The notes under the pieces were generated by a model. The model did no database searches. It was not told the origin of the DNA and saw only the letters and a program-made list of their open reading frames with translations. Shown in pieces: positions 5,840 through 12,423 of a stretch of 12,423 bases of DNA; within the stretch, counting starts at the first letter, position 1; each line of letters begins with the position of its first letter. The position numbers and the translations under genes were made by a program. Source of the stretch: CAYUYH01 sp964449175 (lineage in GTDB: Bacteria > Planctomycetota > Phycisphaerae > SM23-33); assembly GCA_964449175.1 (NCBI GenBank), contig CAYUYH010000059.1, positions 1 to 12,423 on the forward strand, written 5' to 3'.

Positions 5840-7795
5840 ATGTACAAGCGACGGATCAAGATACTCCTGGGGGGCATCGGCGCGGTCCTGCTGATCATCG
5901 CGGGGCGGCTGCTGCAGTTGCAGTGCCTCTCGGAGGTGGACTACCGCCAGGAGATCTCCAGGCGGATGCGCCAGGAAGACGTGCTGCCCGCCAGCCGCGG
6001 ACGCATCCTGGACAGGCGCGGGGCGATTCTCGCCGTCGACGAGCCGTGCTTCGACGTCTGCGTGGACTACCGCCTGCTATTCGCCCGCGCCGGCGTGGAC
6101 CCAAACGACCCGCGCCGCAGGGCGTTCTGGCGAAAGGCAGCCTTGTGGCGGCGCCGGCAGCAGGGCGACATCGTTGCTGGCCTGCACCTGCCGGAGGGCA
6201 AGTACACCAGGCAGCAGCTTGCCGACCTCGGCGAGGAGGTGTTCCAGCGTCGGCTGGCCAATACGTGGAAGGTGTTGAGCGAGCTGTCCGGCGGCGAGAC
6301 GCTGCTGGACGCAGCGGTGCGGAACGTCGTGTCGCGCGTCGAGTACATGCGCGACGCGAGCCTCCACAAGAACCCTCGCGAGCAATACATGCACCACGCG
6401 GTCGTCTCCGGGCTGGGCGAGTCGACGGCGGTCGCCGTCAAGGGCAAGCTGGACGACATGGTGGGCGTGACGGTTCGGCCTAGCTACCGCCGGCGCTACC
6501 CCTACAGCGGCGCGGCCTGCCATATCATCGGCTTCACAGGCCGGCTCAGCGCCGCCGACCTCGCGCGCCTCCAGGACTCAGGCGACCGGGCCGCCGCGCT
6601 CGGCGACGAGATGATCGGCAAAAGGGGCGTCGAGAAGATGTGCGACGACGTGCTGCGAGGCCGACCCGGCTACGAGAATCGCCACCGCCTGACCGGCGAG
6701 GTCCTGGACGAGCAGCCCGCCGAGAACGGCCACGATGTCCACCTCACACTCGACATCGACCTCCAGGAGGAGCTCGCCGGACTGTTCCCCGCCGGGGCCA
6801 CCGGGTGCATCGTGGTGCTGTCGGTGCCGCGGGGGGAGGTGCTGGCGATGATCTCGCTGCCGGGGTTCGACCTGAACAGCTACCGCGAGGACTACGCCGC
6901 CCTGGCCGGCGACGAGATGTTTTTCCCGCTGCGTCACAGGGCGGTGGCGGAGCTCTATCCGCCCGGCTCGACGGCCAAGCCGCTGGTCGCGCTGGCCGGA
7001 CTGGGCAGCGGCACGATCACCGCCCAGACGACCTACGTCTGCACCGGCTACATGGACCCGCGCGAGCCGAACGCGTTCCGCTGCTGGACGGCGAAGCGAG
7101 GCCTGCCGCCCCACGGGCCGCTCGCCCTGGTCGACGCGATCAAGCATAGCTGCAACATTTACTTCTATCACCTGGGCCAGGCGCTCGGCGGGCGCAACCT
7201 GGCGGAATGGTACAGCATGTTCGGCTATGCCGACCCGCCTGGGTTGGGGCTGTCCGACGAGGTCTCGGGGACGGTGGCCGGCAACGCCAGCGTCGGGGAC
7301 TGCCGGCAGATGGGCATCGGGCAGGGCCCGATCGCGGTCACGCCGCTGCACGTCGCCAACGCCATGGCGACAATCGCCCGCGACGGCGAGTTCCGCACGC
7401 CGGTGCTCGTGCTGGAGGGCGGCCCGGCCCAGCAGCGGCGGCAACTGCCGCTGACGCGCGAGCAGGTCGCGGCGGTCAAGCTCGGCATGTACAAGGTGTG
7501 CAACGAGTCCGGCGGCACTGCCTATCGACGGTTCCACGGCCCGGACATCGCGCCGCTGCCGATCAGCATCTGCGGCAAGACAGGCACGGCCACCGTCCAG
7601 CCACTGATCGCCCCGGAAGGCCAGGAACGCCGCGGCGACATGGGCTGGTTCGCGGGCTTCGCGCCCTATCGCGATCCCCAGGTCGCCTTCGCCGTGATCG
7701 TGGAGTATGTCCAAGAGGGCGGTGGCGGCGGCAACGCCGCGCCGGTTGCCCTCGAGGCCGTCCGCGCGCTCGTCAGAAGAGGATATATCCGGTAG
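5840..7795 (+). CDS. mrdA: PBP2, class B peptidoglycan transpeptidase of the elongasome
   Basis: 651 residues. One N-terminal membrane anchor (about 7-26) precedes SRGRILDRRGAILA (52-65), the hallmark of class B PBP N-terminal domains, and the RRYPY block near 218. The transpeptidase domain carries all three active-site motifs: STAK with nucleophile Ser377 and Lys380, SCN at 437-439, and KTG at 580-582. The MGIGQGPIAVTPLHVANA block, typical of PBPs, is also present. The protein crosslinks new glycan strands with RodA. The segment between the SRG block and RRYPY (about residues 66-216) is clearly longer than in the Escherichia coli protein as remembered, mostly charged and probably helical. 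A GGGGG run about 10 bases upstream is the only ribosome-binding candidate. It is followed by rodA after 10 bases. Confidence 0.95.
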   Translation: MYKRRIKILLGGIGAVLLIIAGRLLQLQCLSEVDYRQEISRRMRQEDVLPASRGRILDRRGAILAVDEPCFDVCVDYRLLFARAGVDPNDPRRRAFWRKAALWRRRQQGDIVAGLHLPEGKYTRQQLADLGEEVFQRRLANTWKVLSELSGGETLLDAAVRNVVSRVEYMRDASLHKNPREQYMHHAVVSGLGESTAVAVKGKLDDMVGVTVRPSYRRRYPYSGAACHIIGFTGRLSAADLARLQDSGDRAAALGDEMIGKRGVEKMCDDVLRGRPGYENRHRLTGEVLDEQPAENGHDVHLTLDIDLQEELAGLFPAGATGCIVVLSVPRGEVLAMISLPGFDLNSYREDYAALAGDEMFFPLRHRAVAELYPPGSTAKPLVALAGLGSGTITAQTTYVCTGYMDPREPNAFRCWTAKRGLPPHGPLALVDAIKHSCNIYFYHLGQALGGRNLAEWYSMFGYADPPGLGLSDEVSGTVAGNASVGDCRQMGIGQGPIAVTPLHVANAMATIARDGEFRTPVLVLEGGPAQQRRQLPLTREQVAAVKLGMYKVCNESGGTAYRRFHGPDIAPLPISICGKTGTATVQPLIAPEGQERRGDMGWFAGFAPYRDPQVAFAVIVEYVQEGGGGGNAAPVALEAVRALVRRGYIR

Positions 7796-7805
7796 CGAGC
7801 CGAGA

Positions 7806-9026
7806 ATGAACCCGACGCTGCGAACATACCTCCGCTATACGAGCTGGCCGATCATCGCGGCCATGCTCGTCCTGCTGGTCTGGGGGGTGTTCGCCATTCG
7901 CGTCTCGGAGCACTCGGACCCGACGATGGCCGGCTACGCCAACCGCCAGATGATCTACGCGTGCGTCGCGCTGGTCGCGTTCATCCTGGCGACCGTCGTG
8001 CCGTACCAGCGGCTGGGCGAGATGGCGTACGTGCTGTTCGCGATCACGCTGGTGATGCTGATCATCGTGCTGTTCCTGCCCGCTCGCGGCGGCGCGAGAA
8101 GGTGGATATTCCTCGGGCCCATCCAGGTCCAGCCGTCCGAGCTGACCAAGCTGACGTACATCACCATGCTCGCCTGGTACCTGCGCTATCGCGACAACTA
8201 CCGCCGCCTGCTGGGGCTGATCGTCCCGTTCGTGCTGACCTTCGTGCCGCTGGGGCTGATCCTGATCGAGCCGGACCTCGGCACGAGCCTGCTGTTCCTG
8301 CCGATGCTGTACATCATGCTGTTCATGGCCGGTGCGAAGCTGCGACACCTGCTGGGCATCGTGGCGTTCGCGACGGCGGTGGTGCTGCTGCCGCTGCCGG
8401 TGAAGCTGTCGGGGCAGGCGGCCCGCCCGCCGCTGTCCTACGGCGTCGTGTCGGTCGGCGGGCGGATATACGCCCTGTTGGCTGCTCCGCTGACCGTGAT
8501 GGCGCCGCACCAGGTCGACAGGATCGAGGGATGGATTAAGCAGGGCGACCTGTCGGACATCGACAAGGGCTACCAGCTCGCCCGCTCGAAGATGATCATG
8601 GGCTCGGGGCGGCTGACCGGCGGGAAGGACTGGGACGCCGGCGGCATCTACTTCCAGATGCTCCCGGAGGACCACACCGACTTCATCTTCAGCGTCATCG
8701 GCGGGCGGTGGGGCTTCCTGGGGTGCCTGGGCATACTCGCGCTGTACACCGTGATATTCCTGTTCGGCACGGAGATCGCGGTGATAACGAACGATCCGTT
8801 CGGCCGACTGCTGTCGGTCGGCGTGCTGGCGGTGCTGTTTGCGCAGATATTCATAAACACGGGCATGACCATCGGGCTGATGCCGGTGACGGGCATGACG
8901 CTGCCGCTGGTGAGCTACGGCGGCTCGTCGCTGGTGGCGAACTGCGCCGCGCTGGGCCTGCTGGTGAACGTCGGCCAGCGCCGCCCGATACTGTTCGGCC
9001 CCAAGCCGTTCGAGTACGACGAGTAG
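7806..9026 (+). CDS. rodA: RodA, SEDS-family peptidoglycan glycosyltransferase
   Basis: 406 residues with about ten membrane helices. Family blocks visible in order are GARRWI followed by QPSELTKL, LILIEPDLGTSLLFLP, PEDHTDFIFSVIGGRWGFLG (287-306; Asp292 lies in the HTD position where SEDS enzymes have an essential acidic residue), and NTGMTIGLMPVTGMTLPLVSYGGSS in two adjoining parts (VSYGGSS at 369-375). RodA polymerises lipid II into glycan strands on the outer face of the inner membrane. The ATG at 7806 is chosen because the frame ahead of it (open to 7707) overlaps the PBP2 gene and lacks hydrophobic family content. RodA is preferred over FtsW because it adjoins PBP2 and mreCD. Confidence 0.94.
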   Translation: MNPTLRTYLRYTSWPIIAAMLVLLVWGVFAIRVSEHSDPTMAGYANRQMIYACVALVAFILATVVPYQRLGEMAYVLFAITLVMLIIVLFLPARGGARRWIFLGPIQVQPSELTKLTYITMLAWYLRYRDNYRRLLGLIVPFVLTFVPLGLILIEPDLGTSLLFLPMLYIMLFMAGAKLRHLLGIVAFATAVVLLPLPVKLSGQAARPPLSYGVVSVGGRIYALLAAPLTVMAPHQVDRIEGWIKQGDLSDIDKGYQLARSKMIMGSGRLTGGKDWDAGGIYFQMLPEDHTDFIFSVIGGRWGFLGCLGILALYTVIFLFGTEIAVITNDPFGRLLSVGVLAVLFAQIFINTGMTIGLMPVTGMTLPLVSYGGSSLVANCAALGLLVNVGQRRPILFGPKPFEYDE

Positions 9027-9028
9027 TG

Positions 9029-9931
9029 ATGAGCGACGACCGCGGCGACATCCCGCTGGCCCTGTCGCGCCCCCTCGGCGGCGACGACCGCCCGCAGCGC
9101 CGGACGCTGCGCCTCGACGACGGCTACGAGACGCCCGTGTACGTCTACGGGCGGCAGTGCGCCCCGGCCTGTCCGCCCGTGCTCTACGTCCACGGCATCC
9201 AGTCGCACCCCGGCTGGTTCGCAGGCTCGTGCGCGCAGCTCGCCCGCGCCGGCCACCAGGTCTTCGCCGTCTGCCGCCGCGGCAGCGGAGACAATGCCGG
9301 CCATCGCGGGCACGCCTCCTGGGCCGAGCAGTTGCTGAGCGACGTCGAGACGGCCGGGCGATACGCCCTCCAGGTGAGCGGGCGGGCGAGCCTCGCCCTG
9401 GTCGGCGTGAGCTGGGGCGGCAAGCTGCTGGCCTGCTACGCCGCCAGCCCGCAGCGCCAAATCGACATCGCCTCGCTCGCACTCGTCGCGCCGGGAATCG
9501 TCTCGCGTGTGGACATGTCACTGGCCGAGAAGCTCGCGGTCGCGCTGACGCTGCTGGTCGCGCCGCAGCGGCGGTTCGACATCCCCCTCAGCGACGTGGA
9601 GCTGTTCACCGACAACCCCGCCATGCAGGACTACTTGCGGGCCGACGCCCACCGCCTCACCCGCGCGACCGCGCGATTCCTCTACGCCAGCCGCCAACTG
9701 GACGCGATGCTTCGCTCAGCCGGCGAGGGGGCGATCGCGGCGCCGACGACGCTGATCCTGGCCGACCGCGACCGGATCGTGGACAATGCCGCCACGCGGC
9801 GAGTCGTCAACCGCCTCACCGGCGGGAGGGTGAAGGTCGAGGAGCTCACCGGCGCGCACACGCTGGAGTTCGAGGCCGACCCGCAACCGCTGTACGAGGC
9901 CCTGGCGGCCGCCGTGTCCGGCGGCGCCTGA
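9029..9931 (+). CDS. Alpha/beta hydrolase (serine aminopeptidase S33/monoacylglycerol lipase-like)
   Basis: 300 residues, no signal peptide, so probably cytoplasmic. The oxyanion-hole motif HGIQSH is at 55-60 and the nucleophile elbow GVSWGG places the catalytic serine at 128. The acid candidates are Asp246 or Asp248 in LADRDRIVDN. His277 in GAHTLEF completes the triad. A lid-like insertion lies at about 160-225. The substrate could be a lipid ester, small peptide or other ester and cannot be read from the sequence. The ATG begins 2 bases after the rodA stop, so the gene is probably the last of the mreC operon; a GTG at 9026 directly before it is a less likely start. Why a hydrolase rides with the elongasome is unclear. 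Confidence 0.85.
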   Translation: MSDDRGDIPLALSRPLGGDDRPQRRTLRLDDGYETPVYVYGRQCAPACPPVLYVHGIQSHPGWFAGSCAQLARAGHQVFAVCRRGSGDNAGHRGHASWAEQLLSDVETAGRYALQVSGRASLALVGVSWGGKLLACYAASPQRQIDIASLALVAPGIVSRVDMSLAEKLAVALTLLVAPQRRFDIPLSDVELFTDNPAMQDYLRADAHRLTRATARFLYASRQLDAMLRSAGEGAIAAPTTLILADRDRIVDNAATRRVVNRLTGGRVKVEELTGAHTLEFEADPQPLYEALAAAVSGGA

Positions 9932-9940
9932 GGCCGAGGC

Positions 9941-11128
9941 TCAATGCCCGCCGCCCTTGGCGTAGGCCGTGTTTCGCCAGACAACCTTCGCGCCGCGCCG
10001 ATGCTTGGTCATCGCAAGCAGCAGCGTCACCACGACCACGATCGAGCCGATCGGATACGTCCACGCCAGCGCGGGCCTGGCGTTGGCGATGCTGTAGAAG
10101 CGATAGATCACGCTCAACTGCATGGCGACCGCCGCCAGGCCGGCCGCCGCGGCGAACTGCCACCAGCCGGCCGATCCGCCCGCCACGGCCGCCACGCCCG
10201 CGATCGCCGTCGCGTACGGCAGCAGCCCCATCGCCAGCATCACGGCCAGCGAGACGGTCAGCCGCGGAAACGTCCCGAACGTGCCGAAGAATATCCGGCT
10301 CCACCCGCGAAGAATCTGCCGCAGCGACGTGTACATCCGCACCGTATACAGCCCGCTGCTGCGCACCACGCGAAGGGTCAGCCCGGCCCGCTTGACGCGC
10401 TCGGCGAGGTACATGTCCTCCATCAGCTTGTCCTTGACCGCCTCGTGCGTGCCGATCTCCTCGTAGGCCGACCGTTTCATCAGGATGAACGCGCCGTTCG
10501 CGTAGGCGTTGGGCCTGGCCGGGTCGTTCACGCGCTCCGGTTGATACCAGATCATCATCACGCCGCCGCAGACCGGCTGGACGACGTTCTCCCACCAACC
10601 CCGCATCTCCAGGACGGGCAGCACGCTGAGCATGTCGGCGCCGCTGTCCAGGGCGTATCGCATCGCTGCAGACAGCGTCCGGGGCGAGATCTGGCGACAG
10701 TCGGCGTCGGTCATGCAAATCCACTCGCCGTCCGTCGCGCCCGCCCCGGTCCACATCGCGTGGCACTTGCCGCACCACGGAGCGGGGAGATCCTCGACAT
10801 CGATCAACCGCAGCCGCTTGTCGCCGGCGGCCAGTTGGGCGACCACGTCGGCCGTGCCGTCGGTGCTGCGATCGTTGATGACCGTCATGTCGAAGTTGCC
10901 GTAGTCCTGCTCCAGCATCGTGGCGGCGCAGGCGGCGATAGTCTGCTCCTCGTCCTTGGCCGCCACCAGCACGTTAACCTTGGGCGCCGCCCCGTCCACG
11001 CCGGGCGAGTCCGCCGTCAGCACCGCGCTGCGACGGCGCTCGCGCCAGATCAGCCAGTGCCGCGTGGACCACACCGCCGCCACAAGGCAGCAAACCACGC
11101 CAAGACTTGCCGGCAAGATCGCAGTCAA
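9941..11128 (-). CDS. Family 2 glycosyltransferase, membrane-bound, HpnB-like
   Basis: 395 residues from a TTG start at 11128. One N-terminal helix (about 3-20) precedes the GT-A domain (about 50-270): NVLVAAKDEE, NDRSTDGT (Asp86, Asp90 for the nucleotide), APWCGKCHAM, the DxD-type TDAD (Asp141, Asp143) and the probable catalytic-base region MEDMYLAERV at 236-245. QILRGW (271-276) recalls the QxxRW motif of processive relatives. Three C-terminal helices follow (about 292-315, 322-345, 358-375). The WCGK block and overall order resemble hopanoid-associated HpnB proteins. No other hopanoid gene is visible here, so the acceptor is left open. GAGGA (11137-11141) lies 8 bases before the TTG and supports it; the frame stays open to 11224 without family content. 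It is transcribed toward the hydrolase gene, with 9 bases between stops. Confidence 0.85.
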   Translation of the reverse strand: MTAILPASLGVVCCLVAAVWSTRHWLIWRERRRSAVLTADSPGVDGAAPKVNVLVAAKDEEQTIAACAATMLEQDYGNFDMTVINDRSTDGTADVVAQLAAGDKRLRLIDVEDLPAPWCGKCHAMWTGAGATDGEWICMTDADCRQISPRTLSAAMRYALDSGADMLSVLPVLEMRGWWENVVQPVCGGVMMIWYQPERVNDPARPNAYANGAFILMKRSAYEEIGTHEAVKDKLMEDMYLAERVKRAGLTLRVVRSSGLYTVRMYTSLRQILRGWSRIFFGTFGTFPRLTVSLAVMLAMGLLPYATAIAGVAAVAGGSAGWWQFAAAAGLAAVAMQLSVIYRFYSIANARPALAWTYPIGSIVVVVTLLLAMTKHRRGAKVVWRNTAYAKGGGH

Positions 11129-11136
11129 TCGGGAAG

Positions 11137-11141
11137 TCCTC
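11137..11141 (-). promoter_or_regulatory. Ribosome binding site deciding the glycosyltransferase TTG start
   Basis: GAGGA on the minus strand lies 8 bases upstream of the TTG at 11128. No ATG or GTG with comparable support precedes the N-terminal helix. The 111-base gap to the upstream gene otherwise shows no clear promoter. Confidence 0.5.
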
Positions 11142-11239
11142 TTTGTCAAACGGCGGGGCCGATCTCGGTGAGTCCTGTCGCACCGCAGCCCCGCCGCGTC
11201 AGTCGATGTCGATGTAGTTCGCAACCGGTCCGGGCCGGC

Positions 11240-11716
11240 TCACTCCGCCCTCGCGGCCGCGGCGTCCTGGCGAGACCGCGTGCGGTAAAGGTTCAACGCC
11301 AGGTCGACCTCGCCCACGTCGATCTGGAGCTTGCGGGCAATCTCCACGCTGCCCAGCCCCTGCGCCGCCAGGGCGACGATCCTGTCCGACCATTCCGGCG
11401 GCAGGTGGTTGCTCGGCCCGCCGGCCGTGAGGTGCTTCAACTGGCGTATCTTGCTGTCGGTCTCTGCCAGCAGCTCCTGGAGCTGGGTGAGGCGCTCGTC
11501 GACGCGCTTGTCGATGACCCGCGCGAAGTCCTCGAGTTGGCCGGCCAGCTCGGCCACCTCGTTCCGCAAGCTGGCGAGGTCCGCCTCGCTGAGCCCGGCC
11601 GCCACGTCGCCCCGGCCAGGCCCGCGGCGAGCGATTGCCGCCGCGACGAGCACCACGCCGATGCCCACGGCGAGCATCGCTGCGGCGATCACCAGCGGCG
11701 GGTCGTACCAGTTCAT
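11240..11716 (-). CDS. Membrane-anchored coiled-coil protein with C-terminal helix-turn-helix (DUF6115-like)
   Basis: 158 residues. One transmembrane helix (about 8-30) is followed by a heptad-rich segment (about 44-97, SEADLASLRNEVAELAGQ and onward). A C-terminal three-helix unit (about 111-146, DRIVALAAQG, then VEIARKLQIDVGEV) looks like the helix-turn-helix end of DUF6115-type proteins. The anchor would hold a DNA-binding-like domain near the membrane on the cytoplasmic side. Whether it binds DNA or protein is unknown. GGGAG about 6 bases before the ATG is a good ribosome binding site. The ATG overlaps the larC stop as ATGA, so the two are coupled. Confidence 0.75.
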   Translation of the reverse strand: MNWYDPPLVIAAAMLAVGIGVVLVAAAIARRGPGRGDVAAGLSEADLASLRNEVAELAGQLEDFARVIDKRVDERLTQLQELLAETDSKIRQLKHLTAGGPSNHLPPEWSDRIVALAAQGLGSVEIARKLQIDVGEVDLALNLYRTRSRQDAAAARAE

Positions 11717-12423
11717 TCGCGCTCCCTGAGTCGGTAGGCCTCGGCGGCGGCGGCCATCACGTCTCGCACCGCCGCGCCGTGGGAGGCCGCGGCCGAGGCG
11801 CAGTCGGCAAACTCAGGCGCGACCGTGACCTCGTGCTCGCCCAGCGTGCCGACCTTCACGCGGACCGCGCCGTAGGGCGTATCGACCGTCTCGTGGCGGC
11901 GGCTGAGCTTGCTGCGAGTCCAGGCGCAGCGGCGCACGCCAAACGTCGTCGTCTGGCGGAAGATGATCTCCTCCATCTTCGCCACGTCCGCCGGGGCGCA
12001 CAGGGCCGAGATCACCCAGGCCGGGCGCGACTTCTTCATGACGGCCGGCGTGGCCCAGGCGTCCAGCGCGCCGGTGGTCAGCAGGGCGTCCATGGCCGCG
12101 GCGATCGCCTCGCCGGTGCAGTCGTCGATGTTGGCGGCCAGCTCGACGACGCTGTCGACCGTACCGGCCTCGGCGGCGTCGCCGATGAACACGCGCAGCA
12201 GGTTCGGCACAGCGTCGCCTTCCCTCGTCCCCGCGCCCCAGCCGACGGCGGAGACGGTCATCGCCGGCAGCGGCCCGTAGGATTCCGCCAGCGTGGTCAG
12301 GATCGCCGCGGCGGTCGGCGTGGTGGCCTCGCCGGTGACGTCGGCCGCCCTGATCGGCACGCCGGCCAGCAGCTCCGCCGTCGCCGGCGCCGGCACGGGC
12401 ATCGCGCCGTGCGAGCATGTGAT
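11713..12423 (-). CDS. larC: LarC, nickel-pincer cofactor cyclometallase (5' truncated by window)
   Basis: 236 residues of the C-terminal half are visible. They run from CSHGAMPVPAPATAELLAG, through the family blocks TGEATTPTAAAIL (30-42), GWGAGTRE (61-68) and ELAANIDDCTGE (94-105), to RRHETVDTPYGAVRVKVG (175-192). LarC inserts nickel into the pyridinium pincer cofactor of lactate racemase and related enzymes, using CTP in characterised systems. The N-terminal part lies beyond the window edge. In Lactobacillus plantarum larC is split and joined by frameshifting; here the region around that junction reads in a single open frame. No lactate racemase or larB/larE is visible in the window. The stop overlaps the next gene's start (ATGA). 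Confidence 0.9.
   Translation of the reverse strand: MTCSHGAMPVPAPATAELLAGVPIRAADVTGEATTPTAAAILTTLAESYGPLPAMTVSAVGWGAGTREGDAVPNLLRVFIGDAAEAGTVDSVVELAANIDDCTGEAIAAAMDALLTTGALDAWATPAVMKKSRPAWVISALCAPADVAKMEEIIFRQTTTFGVRRCAWTRSKLSRRHETVDTPYGAVRVKVGTLGEHEVTVAPEFADCASAAASHGAAVRDVMAAAAEAYRLRERE

Noticed and set aside
7773..9521. 582-codon open frame on the minus strand opposite rodA and the hydrolase
   Set aside because: It is rich in Arg, Gln and His, has no recognisable motifs, and opposes a clear RodA and hydrolase.
11144..11149. Perfect TTGACA on the minus strand as a promoter for the glycosyltransferase
   Set aside because: The bases at the matching -10 distance read GACTGC, which is nothing like TATAAT, and they fall inside the coding start.
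11218..11242. GC-rich dyad after the helix-turn-helix gene as a terminator
   Set aside because: The complementary bases leave almost no loop and there is no T-tract, so the fold is not credible as a terminator.
9944..11737. 597-codon open frame on the plus strand opposite the glycosyltransferase and helix-turn-helix genes
   Set aside because: Low-complexity Arg/His/Pro shadow. The minus strand frames have family motifs and ribosome binding sites.
1..12423. tRNA, rRNA, CRISPR arrays, insertion sequences or attachment sites
   Set aside because: No cloverleaf, spaced direct repeats, transposase motifs or terminal inverted repeats were seen on reading both strands.

Overview
This is a GC-rich bacterial chromosomal window. 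It is dense with genes and shows no sign of mobile DNA, CRISPR or stable RNA genes. Its core is the cell-elongation (rod-shape) gene set. The last 45 codons of mreB open the window, and mreC, mreD, a PBP2-type class B transpeptidase and rodA follow about 4.1 kb later. A discoidin-type lipoprotein, a B12-dependent-type radical SAM protein, leader-poor starts and very short gaps would suit a Planctomycetota (Phycisphaerae-like) or related PVC genome. That placement is a weak inference, because no marker gene fixes the taxonomy.

Layout. (1) 1-140: 3' end of mreB. (2) 246-1807, minus strand: a two-gene unit of a small two-helix zinc-ribbon membrane protein and cinA, joined by an ATGA overlap and convergent with mreB. 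(3) 1808-1968: divergent promoter region with a strong GC hairpin in the plus-strand leader. (4) 1969-4199, plus strand: a tight three-gene unit of F5/8C-like lipoprotein, radical SAM protein and an 81-residue single-helix membrane protein. (5) 4258-9931, plus strand: mreC-mreD-mrdA-rodA plus a terminal alpha/beta hydrolase, with gaps of 1, 39, 10 and 2 bases. A TATACT box lies so close to mreC that a leaderless message is predicted. (6) 9941-12423, minus strand: a larC 3' portion, a membrane-anchored coiled-coil/helix-turn-helix protein (ATGA overlap) and an HpnB-like family 2 glycosyltransferase, converging on the hydrolase with only 9 bases between stop codons.

How the genes fit together. 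MreB filaments, MreC, MreD, RodA (glycan polymerase) and PBP2 (crosslinker) together form the elongasome. The PBP2 here has an unusually long N-terminal head/linker, the region that contacts MreC in studied systems. CinA recycles damaged pyridine nucleotides. LarC builds the nickel-pincer cofactor. The least explained part is the lipoprotein-radical SAM-small membrane protein unit wedged between mreB and mreC. It is the best candidate in this window for an undescribed function, although nothing in the sequence reveals its substrate.

No gene-free stretch exceeds 300 bases. The longest gap, 1808-1968, is covered by the promoter and hairpin entries.
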